Shown in pieces: positions 27,800-36,307 of a stretch of DNA of 64,000 nt. The position numbers were made by a program, and so were the translations under genes. The first letter of the stretch is position 1. Each line of letters starts with the position of its first letter. Below the pieces are notes generated by a model. It was not told the origin of the DNA. It saw only the letters and a list, made by a program, of their open reading frames with translations, and searched no databases. The DNA comes from Streptomyces sp. BR123. GTDB lineage: Bacteria > Actinomycetota > Actinomycetes > Streptomycetales > Streptomycetaceae. The stretch spans positions 1 through 64,000 of the forward strand of contig NZ_JACBGN010000005.1 of NCBI RefSeq assembly GCF_013401435.1, read 5' to 3'.

Positions 27800-29047
27800 A
27801 TGACCGTAAGGCTCCAGCGAGCCCGCCCCGGCAGCCCCGAGCTTCAGGCACTCGTCGACGAGCTCGCGGAGCGGCTCGGCCGGTCCGTCGCCGTCGACGA
27901 CCCGCTGGTCCGTATGGTCTGCACGAGCCGCCACTTCGGTGACGAGGACCCGGTGCGGATCGGCACCCTGCTGCAGGGCCGCGCCGACAACGCGACCATC
28001 CGCTACGTCCTCGCCCAGGGCGTGACGCAGTGGTCCAGAGCCGGATTCATCGACGGCCGTGATGATCTCGGACTGCTGCCCCGTTACGTCGTGCCCCTGC
28101 GCGAGCGCGGGCATCTCCTCGGACTGCTCCTGGTGGTCGTGCCCGAGAAGACGCTCGCAGAACACGAGACGCGTGCCATCGCCCGGGCCGCGGACGCCAT
28201 GGCCGCCCAGATGTACGGAGAGCACATCGCCACCGACACCCGGAAGGCCGACGAGCGGGACCTCGTCCTCGAACTCGTCGGCACCGACGTCGCCGCCCGT
28301 ACCACCGCACGCCGGCGAGGCAGGGAACTCGGGCTGCTCGGAGTGGCTGAGCACGTCCTGGTCACCGTCGTGCAGCTGAGCTGCGCGACCGAGCTCGTGC
28401 GACAGTCCGAGGCGGCCCTGTGGGGGGCGCTCGAGGGATTCCGGCAGACGCGTTCGGCCCAGGGCCTCATCGCGATCGGCAGGGAACGGGCGACGCTGCT
28501 GCAGTTGCGCGACCGCCCACCCGGTCAGGACGAGGTAACCGCACAGTCCGCTCGCATCCTGGAAGAACTCCACACCTTCCTCGGCCCGTCGGCGGACCCC
28601 GTGATCGGCGTCGGTGGCCGGCACCCCGGCCTGGACGACGCGTGGACGTCGTACGAGCAGGCGCTCGTGGCGGCGCGCGCGGCACGCCGACTGCCCGCCC
28701 TGAAGAGCGCCGGTGACTGGGAACTCCTCGGGGAACTCGCCGTGCTGCTCCAGCTCCCCGAGCACGCCCTGAACACGTCCCTGGTCCCGAAGCCGCTCCG
28801 CACCCTGACCGAGGCGCATGGCGGCGACCGCCTGCGGGACACCCTGCGCTGCTTCCTCGAACACGCCGGATCGATTCCCAGGACCGCGGACACGCTGGGA
28901 ATCCACCGCACCTCGCTCTACTACCGCCTGCGCCAGATCCAGGAGATCACCGGACTCGACCTGGACGACGGCGCCCACCGGCTCACGCTCCACCTCGGCC
29001 TCAGGATCGAAGAACTCCTCACACCGGGTGCCGACGGAGCCACGTGA
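27800..29047 (+). CDS. PucR/CdaR-family transcriptional regulator
   Basis: 415 residues. A GAF-like N-terminal part is followed by a GGDEF-like degenerate middle domain (VIGVGGRHPGLDDAWTSYEQALVAARA, the usual PucR/CdaR linker) and a C-terminal helix-turn-helix (LRCFLEHAGSIPRTADTLGIHRTSLYYRLRQIQEITGLDLDD, ~350-390). PucR-type regulators respond to metabolites such as purine or amino-acid catabolites. ATG at 27800 follows AGAGAGGAA. It starts a run with an alpha/beta hydrolase 138 bp downstream, which it may control. Confidence 0.88.
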   Translation: MTVRLQRARPGSPELQALVDELAERLGRSVAVDDPLVRMVCTSRHFGDEDPVRIGTLLQGRADNATIRYVLAQGVTQWSRAGFIDGRDDLGLLPRYVVPLRERGHLLGLLLVVVPEKTLAEHETRAIARAADAMAAQMYGEHIATDTRKADERDLVLELVGTDVAARTTARRRGRELGLLGVAEHVLVTVVQLSCATELVRQSEAALWGALEGFRQTRSAQGLIAIGRERATLLQLRDRPPGQDEVTAQSARILEELHTFLGPSADPVIGVGGRHPGLDDAWTSYEQALVAARAARRLPALKSAGDWELLGELAVLLQLPEHALNTSLVPKPLRTLTEAHGGDRLRDTLRCFLEHAGSIPRTADTLGIHRTSLYYRLRQIQEITGLDLDDGAHRLTLHLGLRIEELLTPGADGAT

Positions 29048-29185
29048 CCTCCGACTCGCTTCGACAAAGCGAGGAAGATCCACGGCCCGATTCCTACAGC
29101 TCGCGGTGGTGCGGGCAGCGGGCCCCAATCGATGATGTTCGGGACGGGCGGGAACGGTGTACCGCCTCTGGCCAGGGGAGAGGTC

Positions 29186-30037
29186 ATGAAGGAACTGCTC
29201 ACGGCGGACGGCGCACGGCTCGCGTACCAGGACACCGGCGGCGAGGGCGTCCCGCTGGTGATGCTGCACGGCTGGGGGCAGACGCAGGGGATGTTCCGCC
29301 ACCAGATCGAGGGGTTGGCGCCCGGTCGCCGTGTCGTCACCGTCGACCTCCGGGGCCACGGCAAGTCCGGGAAACCGAGTCACGGCTACCGCATCGCCCG
29401 GCTCTCCCGCGACGTGCTCGAACTCGTCGACCATCTCGGGCTGAACCGTTTCGACGCACTGGGCTGGTCCATGGGCGTCTCGGTGTGGTGGAGCTTCATC
29501 GACCAGTACGGGACCGGACGGATCCGGCGCTTCGTCGCCGTCGACCAGCCCGCGGCGGTCGCCGCCGTGCCCTGGATGACCGAGCGGGAACAGCGGGACT
29601 CCGGCGCCATCTTCGATGTGTCGGGGCTGTTGTACCTGGGTGCGGCCCTCGCGGGGCCGGAGGGCGACACGGTCCGCGCCGACTTCGTGCGCGGCATGTT
29701 CTCCGGCGAGCCCGACCCCGAGGTGCTGGCCTTCGTCGGCGAGGAGATCCGGTCGACACCCGCTTGTGCGGGTGTACCGCTGCTGTTCGACCACTGCGCG
29801 CAGGACTGGCGCGACGTGCTTCCCCGGATCGATGTGCCGACCCTGGTGATCGGCTGTGAGGGAAGCCATGTGCACCCCGATTCGCAGCGCTTCGTCGCCG
29901 AGCGGATTCCCGGCGCACGCCTGCACGTCTTCGCCTCCGACGTGGCGAGCTCGCACTTCCCCTTCCTGGAGAACCCGCCGGCCTTCAATGCCGTGGTGGA
30001 GAAGTTTCTGGCCGAGGAGCCGGCGAACGGGGCGTGA
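29186..30037 (+). CDS. Alpha/beta-fold hydrolase
   Basis: 283 residues from the ATG at 29186, chosen because of the strong AGGGGAGAGG just upstream; in-frame ATGs lie 18 codons earlier without a ribosome-binding site. HGWGQTQGMF forms the oxyanion loop and GWSMG (Ser95) the nucleophile elbow. The acid (~CEGSHVHPD) and the final histidine (SSHFPF) are near residues 232-264. VDLRGHGKSGKP is the classic strand-4 loop. The substrate is unknown. It lies between PucR and AraC regulators, a layout seen in small-molecule catabolic loci. Confidence 0.85.
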   Translation: MKELLTADGARLAYQDTGGEGVPLVMLHGWGQTQGMFRHQIEGLAPGRRVVTVDLRGHGKSGKPSHGYRIARLSRDVLELVDHLGLNRFDALGWSMGVSVWWSFIDQYGTGRIRRFVAVDQPAAVAAVPWMTEREQRDSGAIFDVSGLLYLGAALAGPEGDTVRADFVRGMFSGEPDPEVLAFVGEEIRSTPACAGVPLLFDHCAQDWRDVLPRIDVPTLVIGCEGSHVHPDSQRFVAERIPGARLHVFASDVASSHFPFLENPPAFNAVVEKFLAEEPANGA

Positions 30038-30080
30038 ATCCGCCCTCCGCCCGCACGCACCCACGGCTAGGAGAATCCCC

Positions 30081-30989
30081 ATGACCCTCACACTGATGTC
30101 ACGTGCGGACGAACGGGTGCCCCGGCAAGCGCCCGATCTGACCTCGCCCTCCTCCCGCTCGGGGTGGCTGGTCCAGATGCTTTCCGAGATGCCGGAGACG
30201 AACGACCGGACCCACGTCTACCTCGGCGTCCATGTCCGTGGGCCCGTCACCGTCGTCCACGAGCGCGCCGAGACCTTGTTGGAGCCGAGCGACCTGGTCT
30301 TCTGCGACCCGGCCCGTCGGCATCTGCTGCAGTTCGGAGAAGGCTGCCAGATGATCTTCTTCCGGGTGCCCCGGTGCTATCTGGGCGTCACCGAGCCGGA
30401 ACTGAACAGGGTGTTCGGCGTACCCGTACGCGGCGGGGAGGGGATCGGGGCGCTGGCGTCCGAGTTCCTGACCGCGCTCGCCGGCAAGGCGGAGTTCCGT
30501 CGGTCCACGATCGGGGACCGGCGTGCCCGGACGGCCGTACACCTCCTCTCCGTCCTGGTCATGGAGCTCCTCGATGCGGACACGACGGACGAGGCCGACG
30601 ACGCGTCCGGGGCCGTCAACGAGATGCTGTCCCGTATCCACGGCTACATCGAAGAACATCTGATGGACCCGGACCTCTCGCCGGAGTCGATCGCACGCGC
30701 CCACCACATCTCCGTCCGGTACCTGCAGAAGCTCTTCCAGAACGACGGCAGCACGGTGAGCCAATGGGTGCGGCGGCGCAGGCTCGAGTTCTGCCGGTTT
30801 GAGCTGGGCCGCTCCGACGGGAGAATCACCATGGCCGCGGTGGCACACCGCTGGGGCTTCAGCAGCCCCTCGCACTTCAGCCGCACGTTCCGTGGGGCCT
30901 ACGGCATGAGCCCCAGCGAATGGCAGGCGCTGGCGGCATCGGCCTTCGCGGCGACGACTGCCGGCGCCCCGGACGAGCGAAGGCGTTGA
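30081..30989 (+). CDS. AraC-family transcriptional regulator
   Basis: 302 residues. An N-terminal AraC-binding-like cupin domain (~1-170; PVTVVHERAETLLEPSDLVFCDPAR) is followed by a C-terminal double helix-turn-helix (~195-295). The first helix pair reads SIARAHHISVRYLQKLFQ and the second AAVAHRWGFSSPSHFSRTFRGAYGMSPSEWQ, the typical AraC signature with GFSSPSHFSRTF. Upstream AGGAGA and ATG at 30081. It probably regulates the flanking hydrolase genes at 29186 and 31160. Confidence 0.88.
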   Translation: MTLTLMSRADERVPRQAPDLTSPSSRSGWLVQMLSEMPETNDRTHVYLGVHVRGPVTVVHERAETLLEPSDLVFCDPARRHLLQFGEGCQMIFFRVPRCYLGVTEPELNRVFGVPVRGGEGIGALASEFLTALAGKAEFRRSTIGDRRARTAVHLLSVLVMELLDADTTDEADDASGAVNEMLSRIHGYIEEHLMDPDLSPESIARAHHISVRYLQKLFQNDGSTVSQWVRRRRLEFCRFELGRSDGRITMAAVAHRWGFSSPSHFSRTFRGAYGMSPSEWQALAASAFAATTAGAPDERRR

Positions 30990-31159
30990 GACGTGTGTGC
31001 GCGCGTGTGACAGCACGGATGCGCGCACGGGCAAGAGGCGCCACATCCACGGTCCTACCGTGAGTAACGGTCGCACGGACCTCTTGCCGAATTCCGGGCC
31101 GCGACCTGACCGTCGTGACGACGCCCCACAAGTGGCCCGACACCGAGAAGAGAACTCGC

Positions 31160-31873
31160 ATGACCAACCCCACCGTCGTCCTCGTGCACGGTGCCTTCGC
31201 CGACGCGACAGGCTGGATAGGCGTCATCTCGGAACTGCGGAGCAGCGGTATCCCGGTGATCGCTCCGTCGAACCCGCTGCGGGGCCTGACGTCGGACGCC
31301 GCCTATCTCGCCTCCGTCCTGGCACAGGTCGACGGTCCGGCGGTACTCGTCGGCCATTCGTACGGCGGTGCGCTGATCACCGTGGCCGGCGCCGCGGAGA
31401 ACGTCGTGGCGCTCGTCTACGTGGCCGCCTACGTGCCCCACGAGGGCGAGAGCCTCGGCCAGCTCCAAGGGAGCTTCCCCGAGTCCCCGCTGACGGGCAG
31501 CCTGAAGGAGTGGACGTACCCGCTCCTCGACGGCGACTCCGGGGTCGAGGTCACCATCGAGGAGACGGCCTTTCCCTCCGTGTTCGCGGCGGACGTGCCC
31601 GAGGACGTCGCCGGCGTCCTGGCAGCGGCTCAACGGCCGCTCGCCGCGGCCGCCTTCACCGAGACCGCGTCCGCGGCGGCGTGGCGGACCAAACCGTCCT
31701 GGGCCCTGGTGGCCGGGGCGGACCGCACGATCAGCCCCGAGGTCCAGCGCTTCGGCGCCGCACGGGCCGGAGCCGTCGTCGTCGAACTTCCGGACGCCTC
31801 CCACGCCGTAGTCCTCTCCGAGCCCACCCGGGTCGCCGACCTGATCAGAGACGCGGTACGGGCGACGAGCTGA
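31160..31873 (+). CDS. Alpha/beta-fold hydrolase
   Basis: 237 residues, paralogue of the hydrolase at 15217 (shared VVLVHGAFADA, VGHSYGGA, EGESLGQLQGSFPES, AWRTKPSWALVAGADRTISPEV and ASHAVVLSEP motifs). Ser67 is the predicted nucleophile in GHSYGG and the histidine is in DASHAVV near residue 213. Both paralogues are intact, while a third at 10553 has lost the nucleophile region. ATG at 31160 follows GAAGAGAA, a weak ribosome-binding site. Confidence 0.87.
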   Translation: MTNPTVVLVHGAFADATGWIGVISELRSSGIPVIAPSNPLRGLTSDAAYLASVLAQVDGPAVLVGHSYGGALITVAGAAENVVALVYVAAYVPHEGESLGQLQGSFPESPLTGSLKEWTYPLLDGDSGVEVTIEETAFPSVFAADVPEDVAGVLAAAQRPLAAAAFTETASAAAWRTKPSWALVAGADRTISPEVQRFGAARAGAVVVELPDASHAVVLSEPTRVADLIRDAVRATS

Positions 31874-32003
31874 CCGACCGGCCTCCGGGACGACAGGAGC
31901 GGGACCGGGCCAGTCGGGGTGCCACCCGCGCTCGGGCCGGGGCCCGGACCGAAACGGAGGGCCTACCCACCTGGCCGTGGAGCGTCTGGAGTGAGGGTCT
32001 GGA

Positions 32004-32280
32004 TCAGACCTCGTCGATGGCCACACGGCTGTGAGAGGCGGTGAGCATTCCGATGTCTTCTCCATCGGACGTCAGGATCGTGACGCGGCCCGGCTGTGCC
32101 AGGGCTGTGGCGCAGAGCATCGCGTCGATGGCGTACTTGTGGCCGTGTAGTCCGGCCGTGCGCAGCACTGATCACCGGTAGGTCGGCGTCGCGGGCGGCG
32201 GTGAGCCATTCGTGGACCTCGCGGTCGCGTTGCACGGCCTTGGCGAGGCCCTCACTGTCCAGGACGAGCGCGCCACTCAC
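32004..32280 (-). pseudogene. VapC-like PIN-domain toxin remnant
   Basis: The minus strand opens (GTG at 32280) as SGALVLDSEGLAKAVQRDREVHEWL, with the first PIN aspartate, and reaches DLPVISAA. The reading then shifts one frame and resumes as TAGLHGHKYAIDAMLCATALAQ, then VTILTSDGEDIGML, the C-terminal PIN region with its later aspartates, to a stop at 32004. About 25-30 residues between the two halves, including the middle acidic residue, are missing. So this is a toxin of a type II toxin-antitoxin pair inactivated by deletion and frameshift. Its start overlaps the end (GTGA) of a small upstream frame ending AAERAKLTGG..., which is the likely antitoxin tail. Confidence 0.6.
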
Positions 32281-32400
32281 GCGGCCGCCCCGGCGTTGGA
32301 GGACGTGCCGCCGGTGAGCTTGGCCCGCTCGGCAGCCACGGTGTCGGGACAAGGCGTCCTCGAGGAAGCCGGCATTGGCTCCCACGGACAAGGCGACGGG
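32277..32400 (-). pseudogene. Antitoxin C-terminal remnant upstream of the PIN toxin
   Basis: The minus-strand frame ending at 32277 finishes ...AAERAKLTGGTSSNAGAAA and overlaps the PIN start by GTGA, as in vapBC operons. Upstream of about 32400 the frame no longer looks like a ribbon-helix-helix antitoxin. Only the tail is credible; evidence is position and the coupled overlap. Confidence 0.3.
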
Positions 32401-32524
32401 CTCCCCGAAGCCGGGCACCCGCGAGGAGATGCCGCGGCACAGCCGCGCCCGCGCAGAGGAATGCGCAGGAGCAGGAAGATGCACCCCACGCCGCTGCTGA
32501 GGGCGCAGGGGAAGAGCTGGCCTG

Positions 32525-32973
32525 GACGGTGTGCGGCGCCAGTTCGAGACCAACGTCTTCGGCCTCGCCCGGATGACGCAGCTCGTTCTGCCGGGCATGC
32601 GCCGTGCGGGCGGGGGCCGGATCGTCAACGTCGGTTCGATGGGCGGGCGTCTCGTCTTCCCCGTGGCGGCTACCACCACGCCGGCAAGTACCCGGTGGAG
32701 GCCCTGAGCGATGCCCTGCGCGTCGAGGTGGTGCCCTTCGGGGTGAAGGTCAGCCTGATCGAGCCGGGTCTGATCCGCACGTCCTTCGGTGACACCGCTG
32801 CCCACACGCTGGCCGGTTCCGCCACTCCGACAGGCCCGTACGCCACGCTGAACACGGCTGTCGGGGTCTTCCTCATCGTGGCGGCGTGCGTGCTGGTGGG
32901 CGGCTGGGTCGGGCTGATCGGCATCGTGGTGACCGCGGTTGTTCTCATCGGCTTTTCAGTCACTCGTCTGTAG
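32525..32973 (+). pseudogene. Short-chain dehydrogenase fragment fused to a hydrophobic tail
   Basis: An internal SDR piece: RRQFETNVFGLARMTQLVLPGM and GGGRIVNVGSMGGRLVFP are clear (N..G helix and the catalytic-serine strand). A one-base loss near 32667 breaks the frame; it resumes as YHHAGKYPVEALSDALRVEV, where the catalytic tyrosine position is His. The N-terminal NAD-binding half is absent. After about 32857 the frame runs into an unrelated hydrophobic stretch (~35 residues, Val/Ile/Gly-rich) to a stop at 32973. It is a decayed, joined gene. Confidence 0.6.
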
Positions 32974-33176
32974 AGCGCTGGTGGCCTGCGAGTCGCCGGC
33001 TGCCGCGCCAACCTGGTTGTGTGGCCGCCCCGGTTCGTCGTGGCGTTGGAGGGCGGCCCCGAGCGGGACGCGTACAGCAGCATGATGTCCTGACGCATCC
33101 GGCCGGAGGCGGACGACAGGCGCTGAGAGGCCGTTTGCAGCCCTTCGGCCGCGATCTCGTGGTAGCGCTCCGCGCG

Positions 33177-33548
33177 TCAGTTCCGCTCGGCCGCGCGGGT
33201 GGCGGCCTGCCGGTGCACGTCGTCCATGTCGACGGACCGGATCCTGGCGATCAGTTCCTCCAGGGCCTGCGGAGGCAGTGCGCCGGGCTGCGCGTAGAGC
33301 ACGGTCCGGTCGCGGACGGCCATCAGGGTGGGGATGGAGGAGATCTGGAAGGCGCCGGCGAGTTCCGGCTGCGCCTCGGTGTCGACCTTGCCGAAGACGA
33401 TGTCCTGGTGACGCTCGGCCGCCTTCTCGTAGACGGGGCCGAACATGCGGCAGGGTCCGCACCATCCGGTCCAGAAGTCGATCAGCACGATCTCCGAGCC
33501 CGTGACGGTCTGCTCGAAGTTTTCCTTGGTCAGCTCGACGGTCGGCAT
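33177..33548 (-). CDS. trxA: Thioredoxin
   Basis: 123 residues from ATG at 33548. GTG at 33557 is in frame but sits on the ribosome-binding site, so the ATG, with GAGGAG 10 nt upstream, is preferred. Active site WCGPC with Cys30 and Cys33; cis-proline in SSIPTLMA (~Pro74). A ~15-residue tail extends past the usual fold. An ATACCC-N4-GGGTAT operator (33569-33584) lies directly upstream, so it belongs to the persulfide regulon; thioredoxin reduces persulfides and supplies the rhodaneses with thiol. Divergent from the rhodanese at 33738. The ~120 bp beyond its stop (33056-33176) contain a short coding-like remnant (ERYHEIAAEG...). Confidence 0.9.
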   Translation of the reverse strand: MPTVELTKENFEQTVTGSEIVLIDFWTGWCGPCRMFGPVYEKAAERHQDIVFGKVDTEAQPELAGAFQISSIPTLMAVRDRTVLYAQPGALPPQALEELIARIRSVDMDDVHRQAATRAAERN

Positions 33549-33568
33549 GGGTTCCACTCTCCTCTCAT

Positions 33569-33584
33569 ATACCCGGTGGGGTAT
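33569..33584. promoter_or_regulatory. CsoR/CstR-type operator, thioredoxin promoter
   Basis: Sequence ATACCCGGTGGGGTAT, a 16-bp dyad extendable by one base on each side. It lies 21 bp upstream of the thioredoxin ATG. Confidence 0.7.
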
Positions 33585-33646
33585 ATGAGAGCTTCAACGG
33601 GGTTGAGTGTGGGTTTGTTCCACGGCCCCGCCATCCAGCGGCTCAG

Positions 33647-33662
33647 ATACCCGGAGGGGTAT
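33647..33662. promoter_or_regulatory. CsoR/CstR-type operator, before rhodanese promoter
   Basis: Sequence ATACCCGGAGGGGTAT, ending directly at the -35 box (33663) of the promoter facing the rhodanese gene. It may serve both divergent promoters. Confidence 0.7.
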
Positions 33663-33692
33663 TTGACAACCCTGGCGGGAGTTGCTTACCGT
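33663..33692 (+). promoter_or_regulatory. Probable promoter of the rhodanese gene
   Basis: TTGACA at 33663-33668, an 18-bp gap and TACCGT at 33687-33692. An operator sits on each side (33647-33662 and 33703-33718), the arrangement expected for repression. Confidence 0.55.
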
Positions 33693-33702
33693 CGAAAACG
33701 AA

Positions 33703-33718
33703 ATACCCCAGGGGGTAT
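33703..33718. promoter_or_regulatory. CsoR/CstR-type operator, leader of rhodanese gene
   Basis: Sequence ATACCCCAGGGGGTAT, just downstream of the -10 box and 19 bp before the rhodanese ATG. Confidence 0.7.
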
Positions 33719-33737
33719 CTGGAGGTGAATCTCGCTC

Positions 33738-34060
33738 ATGGCTCGTGAAGTGGACCTGGAGACCTTCGCCGGGGCCTGGACTGCCGGCACCGTGGTTCTG
33801 GACGTGCGGGAGAGGAGTGCCGGGCGGGGCGCGTGCCCGGTGCGCGCCTCACCCCGATGTCGACGTTGGCCGCCGCGCTGCCCCGCGTACCCAAGGGGCG
33901 AACGGTGTACGTGATCTGTGCGAGCGGCAATCGCAGCCCGTGGGCTGCGGACCGCCTTGCCGCCGTTGGGATGGACGCCGTTTCCGTCGCCGGTGGGACC
34001 CGGGGCTGGGCCGGCGCGGGCCGCCCGGTCGTGACGGGGTCCGCCCCCGGGGCGGTCTGA
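33738..34060 (+). pseudogene. Single-domain rhodanese, frameshifted
   Basis: ATG at 33738 opens MAREVDLETFAGAWTAGTVV, then LDVRE, a rhodanese start. At about 33811-33814 the frame breaks; one frame over it continues ECRAGRVPGARLTPMSTLAA, with the catalytic cysteine in YVICASGNRS, to the stop at 34060. One added base gives exactly 108 codons and restores the classic DVRE...HxPGA pattern. The rest of the gene shows no decay, so this is either a very recent mutation or an assembly error. Rhodaneses move sulfane sulfur between thiols. It sits among three operators of the persulfide regulon. Confidence 0.75.
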
Positions 34061-34120
34061 CCCTCCCCCGTTCACGCGGGCCGGCCCTTCCGGGGAGCGG
34101 GCCACCTTTTGACCTCTCGG

Positions 34121-34136
34121 ATACCCCCCAGGGTAT
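34121..34136. promoter_or_regulatory. CsoR/CstR-type operator within the cstB-like promoter
   Basis: Sequence ATACCCCCCAGGGTAT. TTGACC (34109-34114) lies just upstream as a -35 box, so the operator fills the spacer and -10 region; bound repressor would block RNA polymerase. Confidence 0.7.
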
Positions 34137-34162
34137 CCGAGTCATCGTCTACGGAGGTTTCC

Positions 34163-35551
34163 GTGTTCTTCGCTCAGTACTACCTCGACTGCCTCTCGCA
34201 GGCGTCGTACATGATCGCCGACGAGACCACCGGCAAGGCGGTGGTCGTCGACCCCCGCCGGGACGTCTCGGAGTACCTGGCGGACGCCGAGGCTCGCGGC
34301 TTCACCGTGGTCGGCGTCATCAACACGCACTTCCACGCGGACTTCGTCGCCGGACACCTGGAGATGGCGGCCGAGACCGGTGCGTGGATCGGCTACGGCC
34401 GCCGGGCCGAGACCGAGTACCCGATTCGCACACTGGCCGACGGCGAGACGATCAGCCTCGGAGACGTCACCCTGGAGATCATGGAGACGCCCGGGCACAC
34501 CCCGGAGTCGATCAGCGTGCTGGTCTACGAGCACGGCCGGGACGCCGTCCCGTACGGCGTGCTCACCGGTGACGCGCTCTTCATCGGCGACGTGGGCCGC
34601 CCCGACCTGCTCGCCTCCGTCGGTGTCACCGCCGAGGAACTCGGCGCCATGCTCTACAATAGCGTGCAGCACAAGCTGATGAGCCTGCCGGACGAGGTGC
34701 GGGTCTTCCCCGCGCACGGCGCGGGATCCGCCTGCGGCAAGAACCTCTCGACCGAGAAGCAGTCCACCATCGGCGAGCAGCGAGCCACCAACTACGCCTG
34801 CGCACCCATGTCGCAGGAGGACTTCGTGGCGATCGTGACCGCCGGCCAGTCCGCTGCTCCCGGCTACTTCGCCTTCGACGCCGAGCTCAACCGCAAGGAG
34901 CGCGAGCTGTTCGACCCGGCCGCCGCACCGAGGCCGCTGAGCGTCGAGGACTTCACCAACCTCCGCGCTTCCGGCGCGGTGGTCGTTGACGCCCGGGACC
35001 CGCAGGAGTTCGCCGCCGGACACCTGCGCGGCTCGGTGAACGTGCCGGCCGACGGCCGCTTCGCCGAGCAGGCCGGCACCGTCCTGCCCGCCGACGTCGA
35101 CCTGCTGGTGGTCGCGCCGCAGAACCGCGAGGAGGAGATCGTCACGCGCCTGGCGCGGATCGGCTTCGACCGTGTGGCCGGCTACCTGCGCTCTCCGGAC
35201 GACGCCCTGACCGCCCTGGCCGACGAGGTCACCCCGGCCAGCCGCCTCACCGCCGCCCAGGTCCGTGCCACCCTGGCGGGCGACAATCCGCCGGTCGTCC
35301 TCGACGTCCGCAACTGCGGCGAGCGCGGGGACAGCGGATTCATCGACGGAGCCCTGCACATCGCGCTCGGCGAGCTACCCCGCCGCCTGGACGAGGTTCC
35401 CCGCGACCAGTCCCTGGTCCTGCACTGCGCGGGCGGCCACCGCTCGTCGATCGCCGCGAGCCTGCTGCGCCACCACGGCTTCACCGACGTCTCGGACATC
35501 CTCGGCGGCTACGCCGCTTGGGCGCTGCTGAACACCCCCGCGACCGTCTGA
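34163..35551 (+). CDS. CstB-like persulfide dioxygenase-rhodanese fusion
   Basis: 462 residues from GTG at 34163 (GGAGG 8 nt upstream). Residues 1-250 are a metallo-beta-lactamase-fold persulfide dioxygenase with the iron/zinc motif THFHADFVAGH (His56, His58, Asp60, His65), later GHT at ~113 and the VFPAHGAGSACG segment. Two rhodanese domains follow: the first (~265-355) has no cysteine at the active-loop position (VVAPQNRE), the second (~365-455) has Cys422 in LHCAGGHRSS. This three-part layout is that of staphylococcal CstB, which oxidises persulfide sulfur to thiosulfate. It is controlled by the operator at 34121. Confidence 0.9.
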   Translation: MFFAQYYLDCLSQASYMIADETTGKAVVVDPRRDVSEYLADAEARGFTVVGVINTHFHADFVAGHLEMAAETGAWIGYGRRAETEYPIRTLADGETISLGDVTLEIMETPGHTPESISVLVYEHGRDAVPYGVLTGDALFIGDVGRPDLLASVGVTAEELGAMLYNSVQHKLMSLPDEVRVFPAHGAGSACGKNLSTEKQSTIGEQRATNYACAPMSQEDFVAIVTAGQSAAPGYFAFDAELNRKERELFDPAAAPRPLSVEDFTNLRASGAVVVDARDPQEFAAGHLRGSVNVPADGRFAEQAGTVLPADVDLLVVAPQNREEEIVTRLARIGFDRVAGYLRSPDDALTALADEVTPASRLTAAQVRATLAGDNPPVVLDVRNCGERGDSGFIDGALHIALGELPRRLDEVPRDQSLVLHCAGGHRSSIAASLLRHHGFTDVSDILGGYAAWALLNTPATV

Positions 35552-35670
35552 CCTGCTGGCGCGCCCGCAGACCGGCCCTTCCCGGCCGCGACGAACCGCC
35601 GGCGCCCTCGGGGGAGACCCTCTGCCCTGACGGGCCCTCCTCGCGCGGGCGCCGGCCCTTGACTTCACGT

Positions 35671-35686
35671 ATACCCCGCCCCGTAT
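35671..35686. promoter_or_regulatory. CsoR/CstR-type operator (imperfect), rhodanese-DUF2892 promoter
   Basis: Sequence ATACCCCGCCCCGTAT; the right arm has one mismatch (CCGTAT for GGGTAT). TTGACT at 35659-35664 lies upstream, so the site again fills a promoter spacer. Confidence 0.55.
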
Positions 35687-35722
35687 TCGCGTACGGAGTC
35701 ACCTCACCACGACGGAGTTCTC

Positions 35723-36307
35723 ATGACGACCGACGCCTCCCGTATCGCCGGCCTCACCCCCACCGCCCTTCAGCAGCTGATCGAAAGCGGACGCGGCCCC
35801 CGCCTGCTGGACGTGCGCACCCCGGGCGAGTTCCGGACGGTCCACATCCCCGGTGCCTACAACGTCCCGCTCGACACCCTGCGCGAGCACCGCGCCGAAC
35901 TCCTGACCCACCTCGACGAGGACGTCGTCCTCGTCTGTCGTTCCGGTGCCCGCGCCGCCCAGGCCGAGCAGGCCCTCGCTGAGGCCGGTCTGCCGAACCT
36001 GCGGGTTCTGGACGGCGGCATGATGGCCTGGGAGGCTGCCGGTGCTCCCGTCAACCGCGGTGAGGCGCGCTGGGACCTGGAGCGCCAGGTCCGCCTGATC
36101 GCCGGATCGATCGTGCTCATCACCGGCGTCGTGGGCGTGTTCGTGCCCGGAGCGCACCTGATCGGCACCGCGATCGGCGCCGGGCTGACGTTCGCCGCGC
36201 TCAGCGACACCTGCGCGATGGGCATGATGCTGGCCAAGCTGCCCTACAACCGCGGCCCGCGCACCGACATCCGCACCGTCATCTCCTCCCTGCGGGACCG
36301 CTCGTGA
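35723..36307 (+). CDS. Rhodanese with C-terminal DUF2892 membrane segment
   Basis: 194 residues. The N-terminal rhodanese domain has Cys72 in VLVCRSGARAAQ. The C-terminal DUF2892 part has two hydrophobic helices (about 117-160), so the sulfurtransferase is tied to the membrane. The nearest well-studied protein is E. coli YgaP, a membrane rhodanese. It follows the CstB-like gene by 171 bp and its stop overlaps the exporter's GTG by 4 bp, so rhodanese and exporter are coupled; the rhodanese may hand sulfur compounds to the exporter. Confidence 0.88.
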   Translation: MTTDASRIAGLTPTALQQLIESGRGPRLLDVRTPGEFRTVHIPGAYNVPLDTLREHRAELLTHLDEDVVLVCRSGARAAQAEQALAEAGLPNLRVLDGGMMAWEAAGAPVNRGEARWDLERQVRLIAGSIVLITGVVGVFVPGAHLIGTAIGAGLTFAALSDTCAMGMMLAKLPYNRGPRTDIRTVISSLRDRS

